54,971 nucleotides of DNA from Synechococcus sp. CCY 9618. Lineage in GTDB: Bacteria; Cyanobacteriota; Cyanobacteriia; PCC-6307; Cyanobiaceae. Numbering within the stretch: the stretch's first letter is position 1; each line of letters opens with the position of its first letter. Of the stretch, positions 37,379 through 50,360 are shown one piece after another. Made by a program: the position numbers and the translations under genes. The notes under the pieces were generated by a model that saw nothing but the letters and a program-made list of their open reading frames with translations, ran no database searches and was not told where the DNA came from. Location: NCBI RefSeq assembly GCF_019038415.1, contig NZ_JAFKRG010000052.1, forward strand, positions 1 through 54,971, given 5' to 3'.

Positions 37379-38326
37379 ATGGCCGCCGCCAGCCTGCCCC
37401 CCCAGCAGCCGCCGTTCCTGCGGGCGGGCGATCCGGTGCGGCTGGTGGCGGCCAGCTCCGCCCTGGCCGACCTGGAACGGCTGGAGGCTGGGCTGGCGGT
37501 GCTCCGGAGCTGGGGCCTGCGACTGGATGACGACCCCGCTCGCCTGGGGCAGCGGCACTGGGGCCACCTGGCGGGCACGGACGCCGAACGGGCCGGCGAC
37601 CTGTGCCCCGCCGGCGGCCGGAAGGGGGCGGCCCTGCTGGCCTGCGTGCGCGGGGGCTGGGGCTCGGCCCGGCTGCTGGAGCAGCCCCTCGCGGTGGCCG
37701 ACGGCTGGCTGCTGGGTTTCTCCGATGTCACCTCCCTGCTCTGGCACCGCCTGGCGACGGGACGGGGGGGCGCCATCCACGGCCCCCTGCTCACCACCCT
37801 GGCCGCCGAACCGGCCTGGAGCCGGGAGCGGCTGCGGGCCCTGCTGTTCGGCGAGCCCCTGGCCGAGCTGGAGGGGGAGGGCTGGACGGAAGGCGTGGCC
37901 GAAGGCCCGCTGCTGGCCGCCAACCTGACGGTGGCCACCCACCTGCTGGGCACGCCGCACCTGCCGGAGCTGGACGGGGCGATCCTGATCCTCGAGGACG
38001 TGGGCGAAGCCCCCTACCGGATCGAGAGGATGCTCACCCACTGGCGCCTCTGCGGCGCCCTGCAGCGTCTGGGGGCCATCGGCTTCGGCAGCTTCGAGGC
38101 CTGCGACGACCCCGACGATGACGACGGCCGCGAGGGTGGGGTATCCAGCCCACCGCGCTTCTCTCTGGAGGAGGTGCTCAGGGAACGCACGGCCGACCTG
38201 GGCATTCCGGTGCTGGCAGGCCTGCCGGTGGGCCACGGCCCGGGCAACGCCGCCCTGCCCCTGGGGGTGCGGGCCCGGCTCGACGCCGGCCGGGGGCGGC
38301 TCAGCATCCCGCCGCAGGCCGGCTAG
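37379..38326 (+). CDS. LD-carboxypeptidase (S66 family)
   Basis: 315 residues. The family cleaves the terminal D-Ala from muropeptide tetrapeptides during wall recycling (LdcA) or inactivates microcin-like compounds (MccF). The nucleophile Ser is in RGGWGSARLLE (about 90-100). The charge-relay residues are the Glu of LILEDVGEAPYRIERML and the His of GLPVGHGPGN. An unusual acidic insertion (CDDPDDDDGREGG, about 242-254) interrupts the segment between them. It starts 5 bp after the ubiA stop, so the two are likely co-transcribed; the end overlaps the convergent CpcT-like gene by 4 bp. Confidence 0.88.
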   Translation: MAAASLPPQQPPFLRAGDPVRLVAASSALADLERLEAGLAVLRSWGLRLDDDPARLGQRHWGHLAGTDAERAGDLCPAGGRKGAALLACVRGGWGSARLLEQPLAVADGWLLGFSDVTSLLWHRLATGRGGAIHGPLLTTLAAEPAWSRERLRALLFGEPLAELEGEGWTEGVAEGPLLAANLTVATHLLGTPHLPELDGAILILEDVGEAPYRIERMLTHWRLCGALQRLGAIGFGSFEACDDPDDDDGREGGVSSPPRFSLEEVLRERTADLGIPVLAGLPVGHGPGNAALPLGVRARLDAGRGRLSIPPQAG

Positions 38327-39420
38327 TCGGGCAGACGTTCCTCGTCGATCAGGGTGCGGCCCACCAGCCGGCCGTCCAGGAGCAGCTGGCTGGCCCGCCA
38401 GCGCCGGCCCCCATCCGGGGCGCAGCTGATGATCTCGTGCACATCCGGGATCCCGGGTGCCCGCCCCTGCATCACCACCAGGCTGCCGCCGGCGGGAGCG
38501 TCCCCGGGCAGGTCCATCGCCCAGCCCTCGTAGCGGTCGCTGCTGAACCACACACGGCCGGAGTGGACCTCCCCATGGGCCTCGATGCGCCGCACGGGCG
38601 CCGCCTCCGGCCCGTGCAGGCTGATCTGGTGGTAGCGCCAGCCGCCGGGCTGCCGGACCACCCGCACGGTGATCGTGCTGGGGAACGTTTCCAGCAGGTC
38701 CCCGTCCGGGCCGTAGCGGCGGAAGCGGCCCCGCCAGACCCCCTGCTGCCGCACCAGGGCCGGCAGATCGGGATCCAGCGCCGTGCCGGGCTCCTCCCCG
38801 GCGGCGGCCCGGTCGAAGAGCAGCCAGCTGAAGCCGTCGATCTCGCCGCGCACCGTGCCGTCGGCCAGACGCACGCTGCGGTCCCGGTACCAGAGCTGGT
38901 CGGGGTGGAGCAGCATTTCGAAATCGGCGCACACCTCCCCGTCGTGGGGATGGTGGTAGCGACAGGCGCCGGGGTCCATGCGGCCCCTGAAGCGATCCAG
39001 CTCCGGCTCGGCGGTGAAGAACAGATCGCAACCCGGATGGCGATCGAAGGCCTCCGGCCCCAGCACCGCCACCCGGGAGGCCTCCAGAGCTGGCCGGTCG
39101 TAGGTGGGGCCGCCCGTGAAGAACAGCTGCTCGGCCCGCACGGCCTCCCGCTGGGGATCCAGCCGCAGCACCACCACCCGCTGGCGGTGGGCGAGCTCCG
39201 GTGCGCCGGCGCGGAACTCCTGGAAGTAGAGCACCACCTCCCCCAGCTGGGGTGCCTCCAGCCGCTCCACCGCCATCCAGCGGGCTTCACGGCTGAGCTC
39301 CGGCGCCACCGGCCCGCCCCGGGCCAGGGTGGCGGCCACCTGGCGACGGTTGTGGAACCGCCCCTGCCAGCGGGCGGCGATCGTCTCCAGCTGGGCGGCG
39401 GCGTCCATGGCAGGACTCAT
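38323..39420 (-). CDS. CpcT/CpeT-like protein fused to a second lipocalin-like domain
   Basis: 365 residues. The N-terminal half (about 10-205) resembles the CpcT/CpeT chromophore lyase family: [58 protein letters not shown] and [13 protein letters not shown]. The C-terminal half (about 215-365) is another lipocalin-like beta-barrel ([49 protein letters not shown]), possibly DUF3598-like. True CpcT attaches phycocyanobilin to beta-Cys153 of phycocyanin and is about 200 residues; the fusion is unusual, so the ligand is uncertain. The start overlaps the ispD stop by 4 bp (ATGA). Confidence 0.65.
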   Translation of the reverse strand: MSPAMDAAAQLETIAARWQGRFHNRRQVAATLARGGPVAPELSREARWMAVERLEAPQLGEVVLYFQEFRAGAPELAHRQRVVVLRLDPQREAVRAEQLFFTGGPTYDRPALEASRVAVLGPEAFDRHPGCDLFFTAEPELDRFRGRMDPGACRYHHPHDGEVCADFEMLLHPDQLWYRDRSVRLADGTVRGEIDGFSWLLFDRAAAGEEPGTALDPDLPALVRQQGVWRGRFRRYGPDGDLLETFPSTITVRVVRQPGGWRYHQISLHGPEAAPVRRIEAHGEVHSGRVWFSSDRYEGWAMDLPGDAPAGGSLVVMQGRAPGIPDVHEIISCAPDGGRRWRASQLLLDGRLVGRTLIDEERLPD

Positions 39421-40124
39421 GCCCCCCGGGCCGCCAGAACGGCGCCGGCGATGGTGAGGTCGAAGGGGGAGGTGAGCTTGATGTTCGAGGCCGGCGCCTC
39501 CAGCACCCGCACCGCCAGCCCCAGCCGCTCGTAGAGCGCCGCGTCGTCGGTGACGCTCCAGCCCTCCCGCTCGGCCCGCCCATGGGCCTCCCGCAGCTGG
39601 GCCACCCCGAAGCCCTGGGGCGTCTGAGCGGCCCACAGGCCGCTGCGATCGGGGGTGGCCGTGATGGCGCCGCAGCTGTCCACCTGCTTGATCGTGTCGG
39701 TGACGGGGGTGGCGGCGATGATGCCGGCCCCCTCCAGCATGGCCTCGCTCAGGGCGACGGCGCAGCGCTCCAGCAGCTCCGGCTCCGCCAGGCAGCGGGC
39801 GCCGTCATGGATCAGCACCGCCTCCGCCCCGGGGGGCAGGGCCGCCAGGCCCCGCCGCACGGAGGCCTGGCGGGTGTCTCCGCCGACGATCCAGGTCACC
39901 GGTTCGGCCAGGGAGCGGCGGGGCTCCGCCGCGGCCAGGATCGCGCCGATGGCCGTCTCGTCCTCGGGCCGGCCCATCACCCCGATCCAGCTGATCGCCT
40001 CGCAGGCGAGGGCGGCCTCCAGGGTCCAGGCCAGCACGGGACGGCCGGCCAGGGGCAGCAACAACTTGTTGGTGGCGGCTCCCATACGGCGGCCACTGCC
40101 GGCGGCGGCGATCAGCAAATGCAC
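39417..40124 (-). CDS. ispD: 2-C-methyl-D-erythritol 4-phosphate cytidylyltransferase
   Basis: 235 residues from GTG 40124. The third step of the MEP isoprenoid pathway: CTP + MEP gives CDP-ME. CTP-binding [20 protein letters not shown] (about 6-25) is followed by [47 protein letters not shown] and a final [15 protein letters not shown], all standard. The longer frame (to 40451) is antisense to the divergent gene. The CpcT-like gene overlaps its 3' end, so the two are coupled. Confidence 0.95.
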   Translation of the reverse strand: MHLLIAAAGSGRRMGAATNKLLLPLAGRPVLAWTLEAALACEAISWIGVMGRPEDETAIGAILAAAEPRRSLAEPVTWIVGGDTRQASVRRGLAALPPGAEAVLIHDGARCLAEPELLERCAVALSEAMLEGAGIIAATPVTDTIKQVDSCGAITATPDRSGLWAAQTPQGFGVAQLREAHGRAEREGWSVTDDAALYERLGLAVRVLEAPASNIKLTSPFDLTIAGAVLAARGA

Positions 40125-40203
40125 AAGCGATGGCCCGCCCGGGCGGAACCCTGGAGTCCCCTCCATACAATCAGCCCGCGAGGCCCGCCCGACCCAACGC
40201 CCG

Positions 40204-41046
40204 ATGCGCGCACTGTTTCTGATCCCGGGCGATGGCGTCAGCCAGCTGCAGAGCTTTCCGGCCGTGGCCGCCACCGCAGAGCAACTGCACTTCCAGATGC
40301 AGGTGGCCTGCCATCCCTCCCTGGCGGGGCTCTGGAAGCTGCTGCCGGCGGTGGAGAAGGTGATCCCCTTCAACTTCGACGACGCCAGCCTGGCCGACTG
40401 GGCCAACCTGCTGGGATCGGTGCGGGAGCCGGACTTCCAGGCCTGCATCAACCTGGCCAGCGGCCGTCAGGTGGATCTGATGCTCTCGATGAGCCATATC
40501 CCCAATCGGGTGGCCACCGGGGGGTTCTCCGCCACCGAAAAAGTGAGCGTGCCCGAGGGCCTCTGGCCCGCCCAGGCCCTGGAGGCCTACCTGCGGCCGA
40601 TCGGCGTGCGCCTGGAGGCGGACGCCTTCCGCCTCAGCCTGTCCAAGGCCGCCCTCGATGAGGCTGTTGCCACCCTGCCCCCTGGCGACGGGCCCATGCT
40701 GCTGCTGGCCCCCGCCGGCACCCCCGGCGACTGGCCGGACGCTGCCTGGCAGGAGCTCCCCGGCCACGTCGGCGCCAGCCTGAGCGGCCTGCGCTGCCTG
40801 CAGGTGCCTCCGGCGCCCCCCGCCGGCCTGGCCGCCCGGGCCGCCCTTGTCGCCGCGAGCGATGTGGTGCTGGCCAGCGACCCCGTCAGCATCGAACTGG
40901 CGCTGCTCTGCGGCACCCCGGTGGTGGCACTGGGTCGCAGCAGCGACAGCCTGCCGAGCCGGAGCGGAGTACAAGGGCTGGGTTCCGATGGCCACCTGCG
41001 TGACCTCCCCAGCAACGACGTGCTCAAGGCCCTCGGCCTGGGCTGA
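40204..41046 (+). CDS. Glycosyltransferase family 9-like protein
   Basis: 280 residues. [20 protein letters not shown] at the start and a late Rossmann half with [20 protein letters not shown] and [17 protein letters not shown] resemble heptosyltransferase-like GT9 proteins (two Rossmann domains, donor site in the second). It is shorter than typical LPS heptosyltransferases (about 330-350), so the acceptor and donor are open. It is followed 9 bp later by the potassium channel gene on the same strand. Confidence 0.65.
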   Translation: MRALFLIPGDGVSQLQSFPAVAATAEQLHFQMQVACHPSLAGLWKLLPAVEKVIPFNFDDASLADWANLLGSVREPDFQACINLASGRQVDLMLSMSHIPNRVATGGFSATEKVSVPEGLWPAQALEAYLRPIGVRLEADAFRLSLSKAALDEAVATLPPGDGPMLLLAPAGTPGDWPDAAWQELPGHVGASLSGLRCLQVPPAPPAGLAARAALVAASDVVLASDPVSIELALLCGTPVVALGRSSDSLPSRSGVQGLGSDGHLRDLPSNDVLKALGLG

Positions 41047-41055
41047 GCAGCGCCG

Positions 41056-42991
<1,936 letters not shown>

Positions 42992-42994
42992 GGC

Positions 42995-45033
<2,039 letters not shown>

Positions 45034-45041
45034 GTCCCACT

Positions 45042-45067
45042 GGCCCTGGCCTCATCCGGCCAGGGCC
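45042..45067. terminator. Hairpin between convergent groEL and nanE
   Basis: GGCCCTGGCC and GGCCAGGGCC form a perfect 10-bp stem with loop TCATCC. It starts 9 bp after the groEL stop and includes the nanE stop codon (45052-45054). No T-run follows in either direction; it probably serves both genes as an end or stability structure. Confidence 0.6.
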
Positions 45068-45756
45068 TTCACATAGGCGGCCACCTGCAGATCCACTCCG
45101 GTGATGGCGGTGCCCACCACGACGGCATCGGCACCAGTGGCCAGGGCCTGGCCTGCCTGCTGCCTTGAGGCGATGCCGCCCTCGCAGATCAGCACCACCC
45201 CCTCAGGCAGCTCCCGCCTCAGCGGAGCCAGCAGGTCCCAGGCGGGAGGGGAAACGATGGCAGTGTCGACGGTGTAGCCGTACAGGGTGGTGCCCACCCA
45301 GGCGCAACCCAGGGATGCCGCCCGCAGCCCGTTCGCCACGCTGTCCACATCCGCCATCAGGGAGGCACCGAGCTCGTCCCGGGCACGGGCCACGAGCGAT
45401 TCCAGCCGCTGGCCCTCAGGCCGGGGGCGGTCGGTGGCATCGAGCGCGACCACATCGGCTCCGGCCGCCCAGACGGCACGGATCTCCTCCCAGCCAGGAG
45501 TGATGTACACCGGGCTGTCGGGGAAACTGCGCTTCCAGAGCCCCACGATCAGGGCCCCGGGACAACGACGGCGCACCGCCCCGATGTGCTCCGGACTCTC
45601 CAGCCGCACCCCGGCGGCCCCCTGGCGCAGGCTGGCCTCGGCCATCGCCGCGATCACGGCCGGATCGCGCATCGGCGAACCTTCGGGCGCCTGCACCGAG
45701 ACGATCAACCCGCCGGCCAGGTCGGCACGGCCGGGCAGGGGGCGGTTGGAAACCAT
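45052..45756 (-). CDS. nanE: N-acylglucosamine-6-phosphate 2-epimerase
   Basis: A 234-residue TIM-barrel protein converting ManNAc-6-P to GlcNAc-6-P. It shows GGLIVSVQAPEGSPMRDP (about 15-32), IVGLWKRSFPDSPVYITPGW, ADVVALDATDRPRPEG, LMADVDSVANGLRAASLGC, GTTLYGYT and ICEGGIASRQQAGQALATGA, all in family order. No other sialic-acid or ManNAc catabolic gene is next to it. Start ATG 45756, 20 bp downstream of the following minus-strand gene. Confidence 0.93.
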   Translation of the reverse strand: MVSNRPLPGRADLAGGLIVSVQAPEGSPMRDPAVIAAMAEASLRQGAAGVRLESPEHIGAVRRRCPGALIVGLWKRSFPDSPVYITPGWEEIRAVWAAGADVVALDATDRPRPEGQRLESLVARARDELGASLMADVDSVANGLRAASLGCAWVGTTLYGYTVDTAIVSPPAWDLLAPLRRELPEGVVLICEGGIASRQQAGQALATGADAVVVGTAITGVDLQVAAYVKALAG

Positions 45757-45776
45757 GGCGGGCTGGAAGGGGGAAA

Positions 45777-46280
45777 TCAGCTGGCCCGCCGATGCTGGGG
45801 GGCGCCGGAGAGCCAGGAGCGCAGGTCGGCCAGGGTGGCGGGCGCCGGTGCCGGCTGGGTGCTGGCGGGGATGGACCGGAGCAGGGACGCGGCGGGCAGG
45901 GCCGAGGCCCCCTGCCCGGTCCCGTCGGCCGCCGCCGGGTCGGGCAGGTCTGCCGGCAGGTTCAAGGGAGGAGGAAGGAAAGCGTCCTCGAGGGCGGCGA
46001 AGGCGTCCGCCAGGGCCGGAGCGGCAGGGGCTTTGCCGGCGGCGGGTGGGTCCGGGGTCAGGGGTGGTGGCGGCGCAGCATCCAGCTGGCCCTGCAGCCA
46101 GTCATCGGTGTCCTGGCCATGCTCGGCGACCAGGGTGTCGCGCCGGAACGCCGCCAGGGACCCAACCCCATGGCGATGGACCCACTGTCGGGTCAGCCTG
46201 CCGGTGGTGGCGGCATCCCGACGGCGGATGGCCTCCAGGAGCTGATTGGAGAGCTCGGGCCGGCGGGAGGACAGGGGCAA
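45777..46280 (-). CDS. Hypothetical protein with Pro/Ala-rich linker
   Basis: 167 residues, no known domain. The N-terminal 65 residues look folded and helical (PELSNQLLEAIRRRDAATTG, LTRQWVHRHGVGSLAAFRRD, WLQGQL). The middle is Pro/Ala-rich and probably disordered (about 69-150). The end (LADLRSWLSGAPQHRRAS) is a short helix. It lies between nanE and an ABC permease on the same strand (12 bp from the permease stop), so it may share their transcript. Confidence 0.6.
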   Translation of the reverse strand: MPLSSRRPELSNQLLEAIRRRDAATTGRLTRQWVHRHGVGSLAAFRRDTLVAEHGQDTDDWLQGQLDAAPPPPLTPDPPAAGKAPAAPALADAFAALEDAFLPPPLNLPADLPDPAAADGTGQGASALPAASLLRSIPASTQPAPAPATLADLRSWLSGAPQHRRAS

Positions 46281-46292
46281 GGTGGGGGGGCT

Positions 46293-47156
46293 TCAGGTGA
46301 GCTTGCGATCCAGCATCGGGCGGATCAGCAGGAACAGACCCGCCGCCAGGCCCGCCAGGATGGCGAGGCAGGCACCGGCGGTGAGGGAGCCGTAGGGGGC
46401 CACCAGCACCACATCGGTGAGGTGGAAGGATCCCGTGTAGGCGGCGCGGATCGGTTCAATCGCGAAGGTAAGGGGATTCAGGGCCGCAAGCCAGCCCAGC
46501 CAGGTGGGCATGAAGGAAATGGGAGCCAGGGCGGTGCTGGCGAAGAGCAGGGGAAGGTTGGCCACGAAGATCACCGCGATCAGCTCGATGTGACCCGGCA
46601 GAGCGAAGGCCAGCCCCAGGCTGAGTGCCGTGACCGCGAACACCAGCAGCAGCAGGGTCACCAGCACCAGCAGCAGACCGGCCCCCCCCGGCCAGCCGTA
46701 GCCCAGCAGGGCGGCGGTGCCCATGATCGCCAGGCTCTGCACCAGGCTGAGGCTGGTGATGTAAAGCACCGAGGCGAAGACGATCGAGCTGCGGGAACGC
46801 AAAGGGGCCACGAGCAGCCGGTTGAGGAAGCCGAACTCGCGGTCGAACATCACCGGCAGGCCGGCGTTCAGGGCGGCACTGAAGGCGGTGAACACGATCA
46901 CCCCGGCCCCCAGGAAGCGGCCGTAGCTCATGCCACCGGGCAGCAGACCCTCCGGCGCGTTGGCGAAAAGGGCACCGAACAGCACCAGCCAGATCAGGGG
47001 CTGCAGCACTCCCGCCACCAGGGTGGAGGGGCGCCGGGCCAGCTGAACGAACAGGCGCCGGGTGAGGGCCAGGGTCTCCTGGGCGATCTCGGCGAGGGCG
47101 GAGGGCTCACCGCCGCCGGCGGCCACGGGGGTGAGGGAAGGGCTTGCGCTGGTCAT
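46293..47156 (-). CDS. ABC-2 type exporter permease (DrrB-like)
   Basis: 287 residues from ATG 47156. Six membrane segments follow a cytoplasmic leader. The ABC2 signature segment DREFGFLNRLLVAPLRSRSS (about 106-125) is clear, as are PLLFASTALAPISFMPTWLG and ALNPLTFAIEPIRAAY near the end, typical of DrrB/NodJ-type exporters. The ATPase gene lies 20 bp upstream. Substrate unknown. Confidence 0.88.
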   Translation of the reverse strand: MTSASPSLTPVAAGGGEPSALAEIAQETLALTRRLFVQLARRPSTLVAGVLQPLIWLVLFGALFANAPEGLLPGGMSYGRFLGAGVIVFTAFSAALNAGLPVMFDREFGFLNRLLVAPLRSRSSIVFASVLYITSLSLVQSLAIMGTAALLGYGWPGGAGLLLVLVTLLLLVFAVTALSLGLAFALPGHIELIAVIFVANLPLLFASTALAPISFMPTWLGWLAALNPLTFAIEPIRAAYTGSFHLTDVVLVAPYGSLTAGACLAILAGLAAGLFLLIRPMLDRKLT

Positions 47157-47175
47157 GGGGAAGGGGTGAATCGGG

Positions 47176-48198
47176 TCATCGCATCGACTGCTTGCGTTCC
47201 TCCTTGAGGTCCCGGCGACCGGCCACGGAGAGTTCGGCATCGATCAGGGTGCGGCCGGTGGCCTGGAGATAGACATCGTCCAGGCTGGGGCGGCTCTGGG
47301 CCAGGGCGAACACCGGCAGCCGGGCGTCGACCAGCTGCCGGCGCAGGGTTTCGACCACCGAGGCGTCCTCCACCACCAGGTTGAGGGAGTAGCCCTGGGC
47401 CCGGTTCACCACCACCTGGCGCACGCCCTGGCAGGCCTGGAGGAGGGTGCGCACCCGGGAGGCCTCCTGCTCATCGCTGAACTCCCGTACCCGCAGGGTC
47501 ACCCTGTCGCCACCGAGGGCTCCCTTGAGCTCAGCGGGGGTGCCCTCGGCGATCACCCGGCCACCATCGATGATGGCCAGCCGGTCGGCCAGGGCGTCCA
47601 CCTCCTCGAGGTAGTGGCTGCTGAGCAGCACCGTGGTGCCCTGATCCCGCAGCTGGCGCAGCACCTGCCAGATGGCGCTCCGGCTCTCGATGTCAAGACC
47701 CACGGTGGGCTCATCGAGCACCAGCACCTTGGGGCGGTGCAGCAGGCCGGCGGCCAGGTCGAGGCGCCGGCGCATGCCACCGGAATAGGTGCCGCAGCGG
47801 CGATCGATCCAGTCGCCCATTCCCAGCAGGTCGATCAGTTCGGCGGAGCGGGCCGAGCGATCGGCGGCATCCATGTGATACAGCGCTGCCTGCAGATGCA
47901 GCAGTTCCCGGCCGCTGAGGATCTTGTCGATGGCCACCTCCTGGGCCACATAGCCGAGCAGGCGCCGCACGGACCGGGGTTCGGCCAGGGCGTCGACACC
48001 GGCCACCTTCACCGTCCCCGAATCGGGGGCCAGCAGGGTGCAGAGGATGCGCAGGGCCGTGGTCTTGCCCGCCCCGTTGGGGCCGAGCAGGCCGTAGAGC
48101 GAGCCCGCGGGCACGCTCAGGGAGAGGTCGTCCAGGGCCTGGACCGGCTGGGCCTTGCGGCCGCCGAAACGCTTGCTGAGGTGCTGGAGCTCGATCAA
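47176..48198 (-). CDS. DrrA-like ABC exporter ATPase
   Basis: 340 residues from TTG 48198 ([10 protein letters not shown] follows). It has Walker [12 protein letters not shown], a [21 protein letters not shown]-loop region, signature [15 protein letters not shown], Walker [13 protein letters not shown] and switch LLSSHYLEE. The C-terminal extension of about 100 residues ([26 protein letters not shown]) is that of the DrrA group. It pairs with the permease downstream. The open frame upstream of the TTG to 48366 is antisense to the ctaB end and not family-like. Confidence 0.88.
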   Translation of the reverse strand: MIELQHLSKRFGGRKAQPVQALDDLSLSVPAGSLYGLLGPNGAGKTTALRILCTLLAPDSGTVKVAGVDALAEPRSVRRLLGYVAQEVAIDKILSGRELLHLQAALYHMDAADRSARSAELIDLLGMGDWIDRRCGTYSGGMRRRLDLAAGLLHRPKVLVLDEPTVGLDIESRSAIWQVLRQLRDQGTTVLLSSHYLEEVDALADRLAIIDGGRVIAEGTPAELKGALGGDRVTLRVREFSDEQEASRVRTLLQACQGVRQVVVNRAQGYSLNLVVEDASVVETLRRQLVDARLPVFALAQSRPSLDDVYLQATGRTLIDAELSVAGRRDLKEERKQSMR

Positions 48199-48236
48199 GC
48201 CGGGGTCAATCGCGAAGGGCCGGAAGCGGGGCCAAT

Positions 48237-49238
48237 CTAGGCAGCCCCGCCGGAGGGCAGACGCACCACGGCGGCGAGCAGGGCCGCCGGATCGACGGAG
48301 GCGGCCAGGGGCGTGCGCGCCAGCACCAGCAGCAGACAGATGCCGAAGAGATAGAAGATCGACCACCGAAACATGCTGCGGGCCCGGCGCGGATCATGGG
48401 GATCCTGTCCGAGGCTGGCACTGAGCTGGAGCAGGCGGGCATTGAAGGGCAGCACCAGCAGGCCGTAGAGCCAGCCTCCGCTGGGCAGGGCGACCACCCC
48501 GGCCAGGCTCAGGGCCGCCGTGACCCAGCTGTAGCGGCCGATGGCCCGGGCCGTGACCCCCAGACCCTTCACCACCGGCAGCATCGGAATGCCCACCGAG
48601 CGGTAGTCATCGTGGAGGAGCAGGGCCAGGGCCCAGAAATGGGCGGGGGTCCAGACCATCACCAGGGCGAACAGCCACCAGCTGCTCCAGCCGAGATGGC
48701 CGGTGGCCGCGGCCGCCCCCACCAGGGGGGGAATGGCGCCGGCCATGCCGCCGATGACGATGTTCTGGGTGGTGCGGGGCTTGAGCAGGGCCGTGTAGAG
48801 GAGCACGTAGCTGCACAGGCCCAGCAGGGCCAGAGAGGCCGCCAGGGCATTGACGCCCAGCACAAGCACCAGCACCGAAGCGACGGTGAGGGCCACGGCG
48901 AGGGCGAAGGCCTGGCGCTGGGCCAGCCGGCCCGAGGGCAGGGCGCGGCGGCTGGTGCGCTGCATGCGCCCATCCAGCTCCTGCTCCCAGAGGCAGTTGA
49001 GGACACCGGCAGCGGCCGAGGCCATCGCTCCGCCCACCAGGGTGAAGGCCATCCGCAGCGGATCCAGCGGCCAGGCGGGGGTGAGGGCCATGCCGCCGAC
49101 CGTGGTGGCCAGGAGCAGGGGGATCAGCCGCGGCTTGGCGACCTCCAGCCAGGCCGGCAGCTTCACCGAGGGGCGGATCGGCGCCGGAGAGGGGGGGGCG
49201 GCAACGGCGCCGGCCGTCACGACACTGGCGCTAACCAT
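48237..49238 (-). CDS. ctaB: Protoheme IX farnesyltransferase (heme O synthase)
   Basis: 333 residues from ATG 49238. A UbiA-superfamily membrane protein that farnesylates heme b to heme O for cytochrome oxidase. Conserved parts: [40 protein letters not shown] (first Asp-rich site, N-x3-D-x2-D-x3-M-x-R), PYT-like [19 protein letters not shown], and [20 protein letters not shown] with GIPMLPV. It overlaps the ctaA 3' end by 8 bp. The long open frame to 49454 is an antisense artefact. Confidence 0.95.
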   Translation of the reverse strand: MVSASVVTAGAVAAPPSPAPIRPSVKLPAWLEVAKPRLIPLLLATTVGGMALTPAWPLDPLRMAFTLVGGAMASAAAGVLNCLWEQELDGRMQRTSRRALPSGRLAQRQAFALAVALTVASVLVLVLGVNALAASLALLGLCSYVLLYTALLKPRTTQNIVIGGMAGAIPPLVGAAAATGHLGWSSWWLFALVMVWTPAHFWALALLLHDDYRSVGIPMLPVVKGLGVTARAIGRYSWVTAALSLAGVVALPSGGWLYGLLVLPFNARLLQLSASLGQDPHDPRRARSMFRWSIFYLFGICLLLVLARTPLAASVDPAALLAAVVRLPSGGAA

Positions 49239-50211
49239 GGGCCACCTCGGGACGGGTTGAGAAGGTAGGGACAGGGATCGAGAGGCCCCAGAGCCCGCCC
49301 AGCACCGCCACCAGCAGGGCAGCGGTGAGCTGGTGGGCCACGGTGACAGCCGGGGCGGTGAGTTGAAGGCGCAGGGTGAGCACCCCGAGCGCCACCTGCA
49401 GAACCACGAGAGCGGCGGCTGCGAGGGCGAAGGTGCGGGACCTGGCCTGGTCACGGGGGAGGAACAGGGAACCGAGGGCCATCAGCAGCACGACCAGGGC
49501 CGCCGGGTAGGCCCCCTGGCGATGCAGGAGCAGCCAGCGACAGCCCTCGCCCGCCTGCAGACAGAGATCGGCCGCCCAGCGACTGGCCATGGCTCCTCCC
49601 AGCAGGCACTGACTGCCCACAAGAAGGGCAGCCAGGGGAGGGAGGGGCCACCACCAGCGCGGCGGCGGCAAGGAAGCGGCAGCAGGGACGGCGCGGCCGG
49701 AGGCCTCGAGCCCCTGGTGGGTGGCCGCCAGCAGCAGCACCAGAGTGAGGGCCGTGGCCAGGTGCAGGGTGACGGTGGGAGCCGCCAGCTGGCTGAGCAC
49801 CGTGAGGGCCCCAAGACCGCCCTGGACGGCCACCAGAACCAGGGCCAGGCCAGCGCTCCAGGGCAACCAGACCGGAAAGCGGGCGCGGTAACGCAGGCTC
49901 AGGCCGAACAGCGCCAGCAGGGCGAGGCCGACCAGAAAGGCGTCGAGGCGATGGAACCATTCCAGGAACACCTGGAGATTCATCTGCCGTCCCGGCAGCA
50001 GCACCCCGTAGCAGAGGGGCCAGTCGGGACAGGCCAGGCCCGCCTCCATCACCCGGGTGGCGCCACCGATGCCCACCAGCGCCACCAGGGCGACGACCAG
50101 GTGAGCGGTGAGCAGGGGCACGAGCCGGCCGGGCCAGCCCCCGTTGCTGGAGCGGAAAGGGGAGCTGGAGCCGACAGTGGAGAGAGCTGGCGCGGATGGC
50201 GCAACGGCCAT
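49231..50211 (-). CDS. ctaA: Heme A synthase CtaA
   Basis: A 326-residue membrane protein oxidising heme O to heme A. It has eight hydrophobic segments. [21 protein letters not shown] (about 49-69) with its Cys pair, [11 protein letters not shown] (heme-ligand His), a [18 protein letters not shown] segment with His pair, and a final [20 protein letters not shown] with His are the conserved features. The overlap with ctaB makes them one operon, divergent from ctaC-D-E. Confidence 0.95.
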   Translation of the reverse strand: MAVAPSAPALSTVGSSSPFRSSNGGWPGRLVPLLTAHLVVALVALVGIGGATRVMEAGLACPDWPLCYGVLLPGRQMNLQVFLEWFHRLDAFLVGLALLALFGLSLRYRARFPVWLPWSAGLALVLVAVQGGLGALTVLSQLAAPTVTLHLATALTLVLLLAATHQGLEASGRAVPAAASLPPPRWWWPLPPLAALLVGSQCLLGGAMASRWAADLCLQAGEGCRWLLLHRQGAYPAALVVLLMALGSLFLPRDQARSRTFALAAAALVVLQVALGVLTLRLQLTAPAVTVAHQLTAALLVAVLGGLWGLSIPVPTFSTRPEVAHG

Positions 50212-50248
50212 GAACGAGTGCTGTTCTGGGGATTCAAGTTAGCGAGCT

Positions 50249-50279
50249 CGGGAAGATGTGCGATTCAGCACATCACCCG
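50249..50279. promoter_or_regulatory. Dyad between divergent ctaA and ctaC
   Basis: GATGTGC and GCACATC (50255-50261 and 50268-50274) form a perfect 7-bp inverted repeat with a 6-bp spacer. Outside them, CGGG (50249-50252) and CCCG (50276-50279) add a second matching pair. It is placed 38 bp from the ctaA start on the minus strand and 82 bp before ctaC, a fit for an operator or a hairpin. Confidence 0.45.
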
Positions 50280-50291
50280 AACTAAATGTGA

Positions 50292-50306
50292 AATTTCTCG
50301 GAAATT
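50292..50306. promoter_or_regulatory. AT-rich inverted repeat upstream of ctaC
   Basis: AATTTC-TCG-GAAATT is a perfect 6+3+6 inverted repeat in an unusually AT-rich stretch, 54 bp before the ctaC start codon. It could be a regulator site overlapping the promoter. Confidence 0.4.
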
Positions 50307-50360
50307 GCTTCCCTGGCTACAACGAACGCACGGGCCCTCAACGGCCTTCCATAAGCTGAC

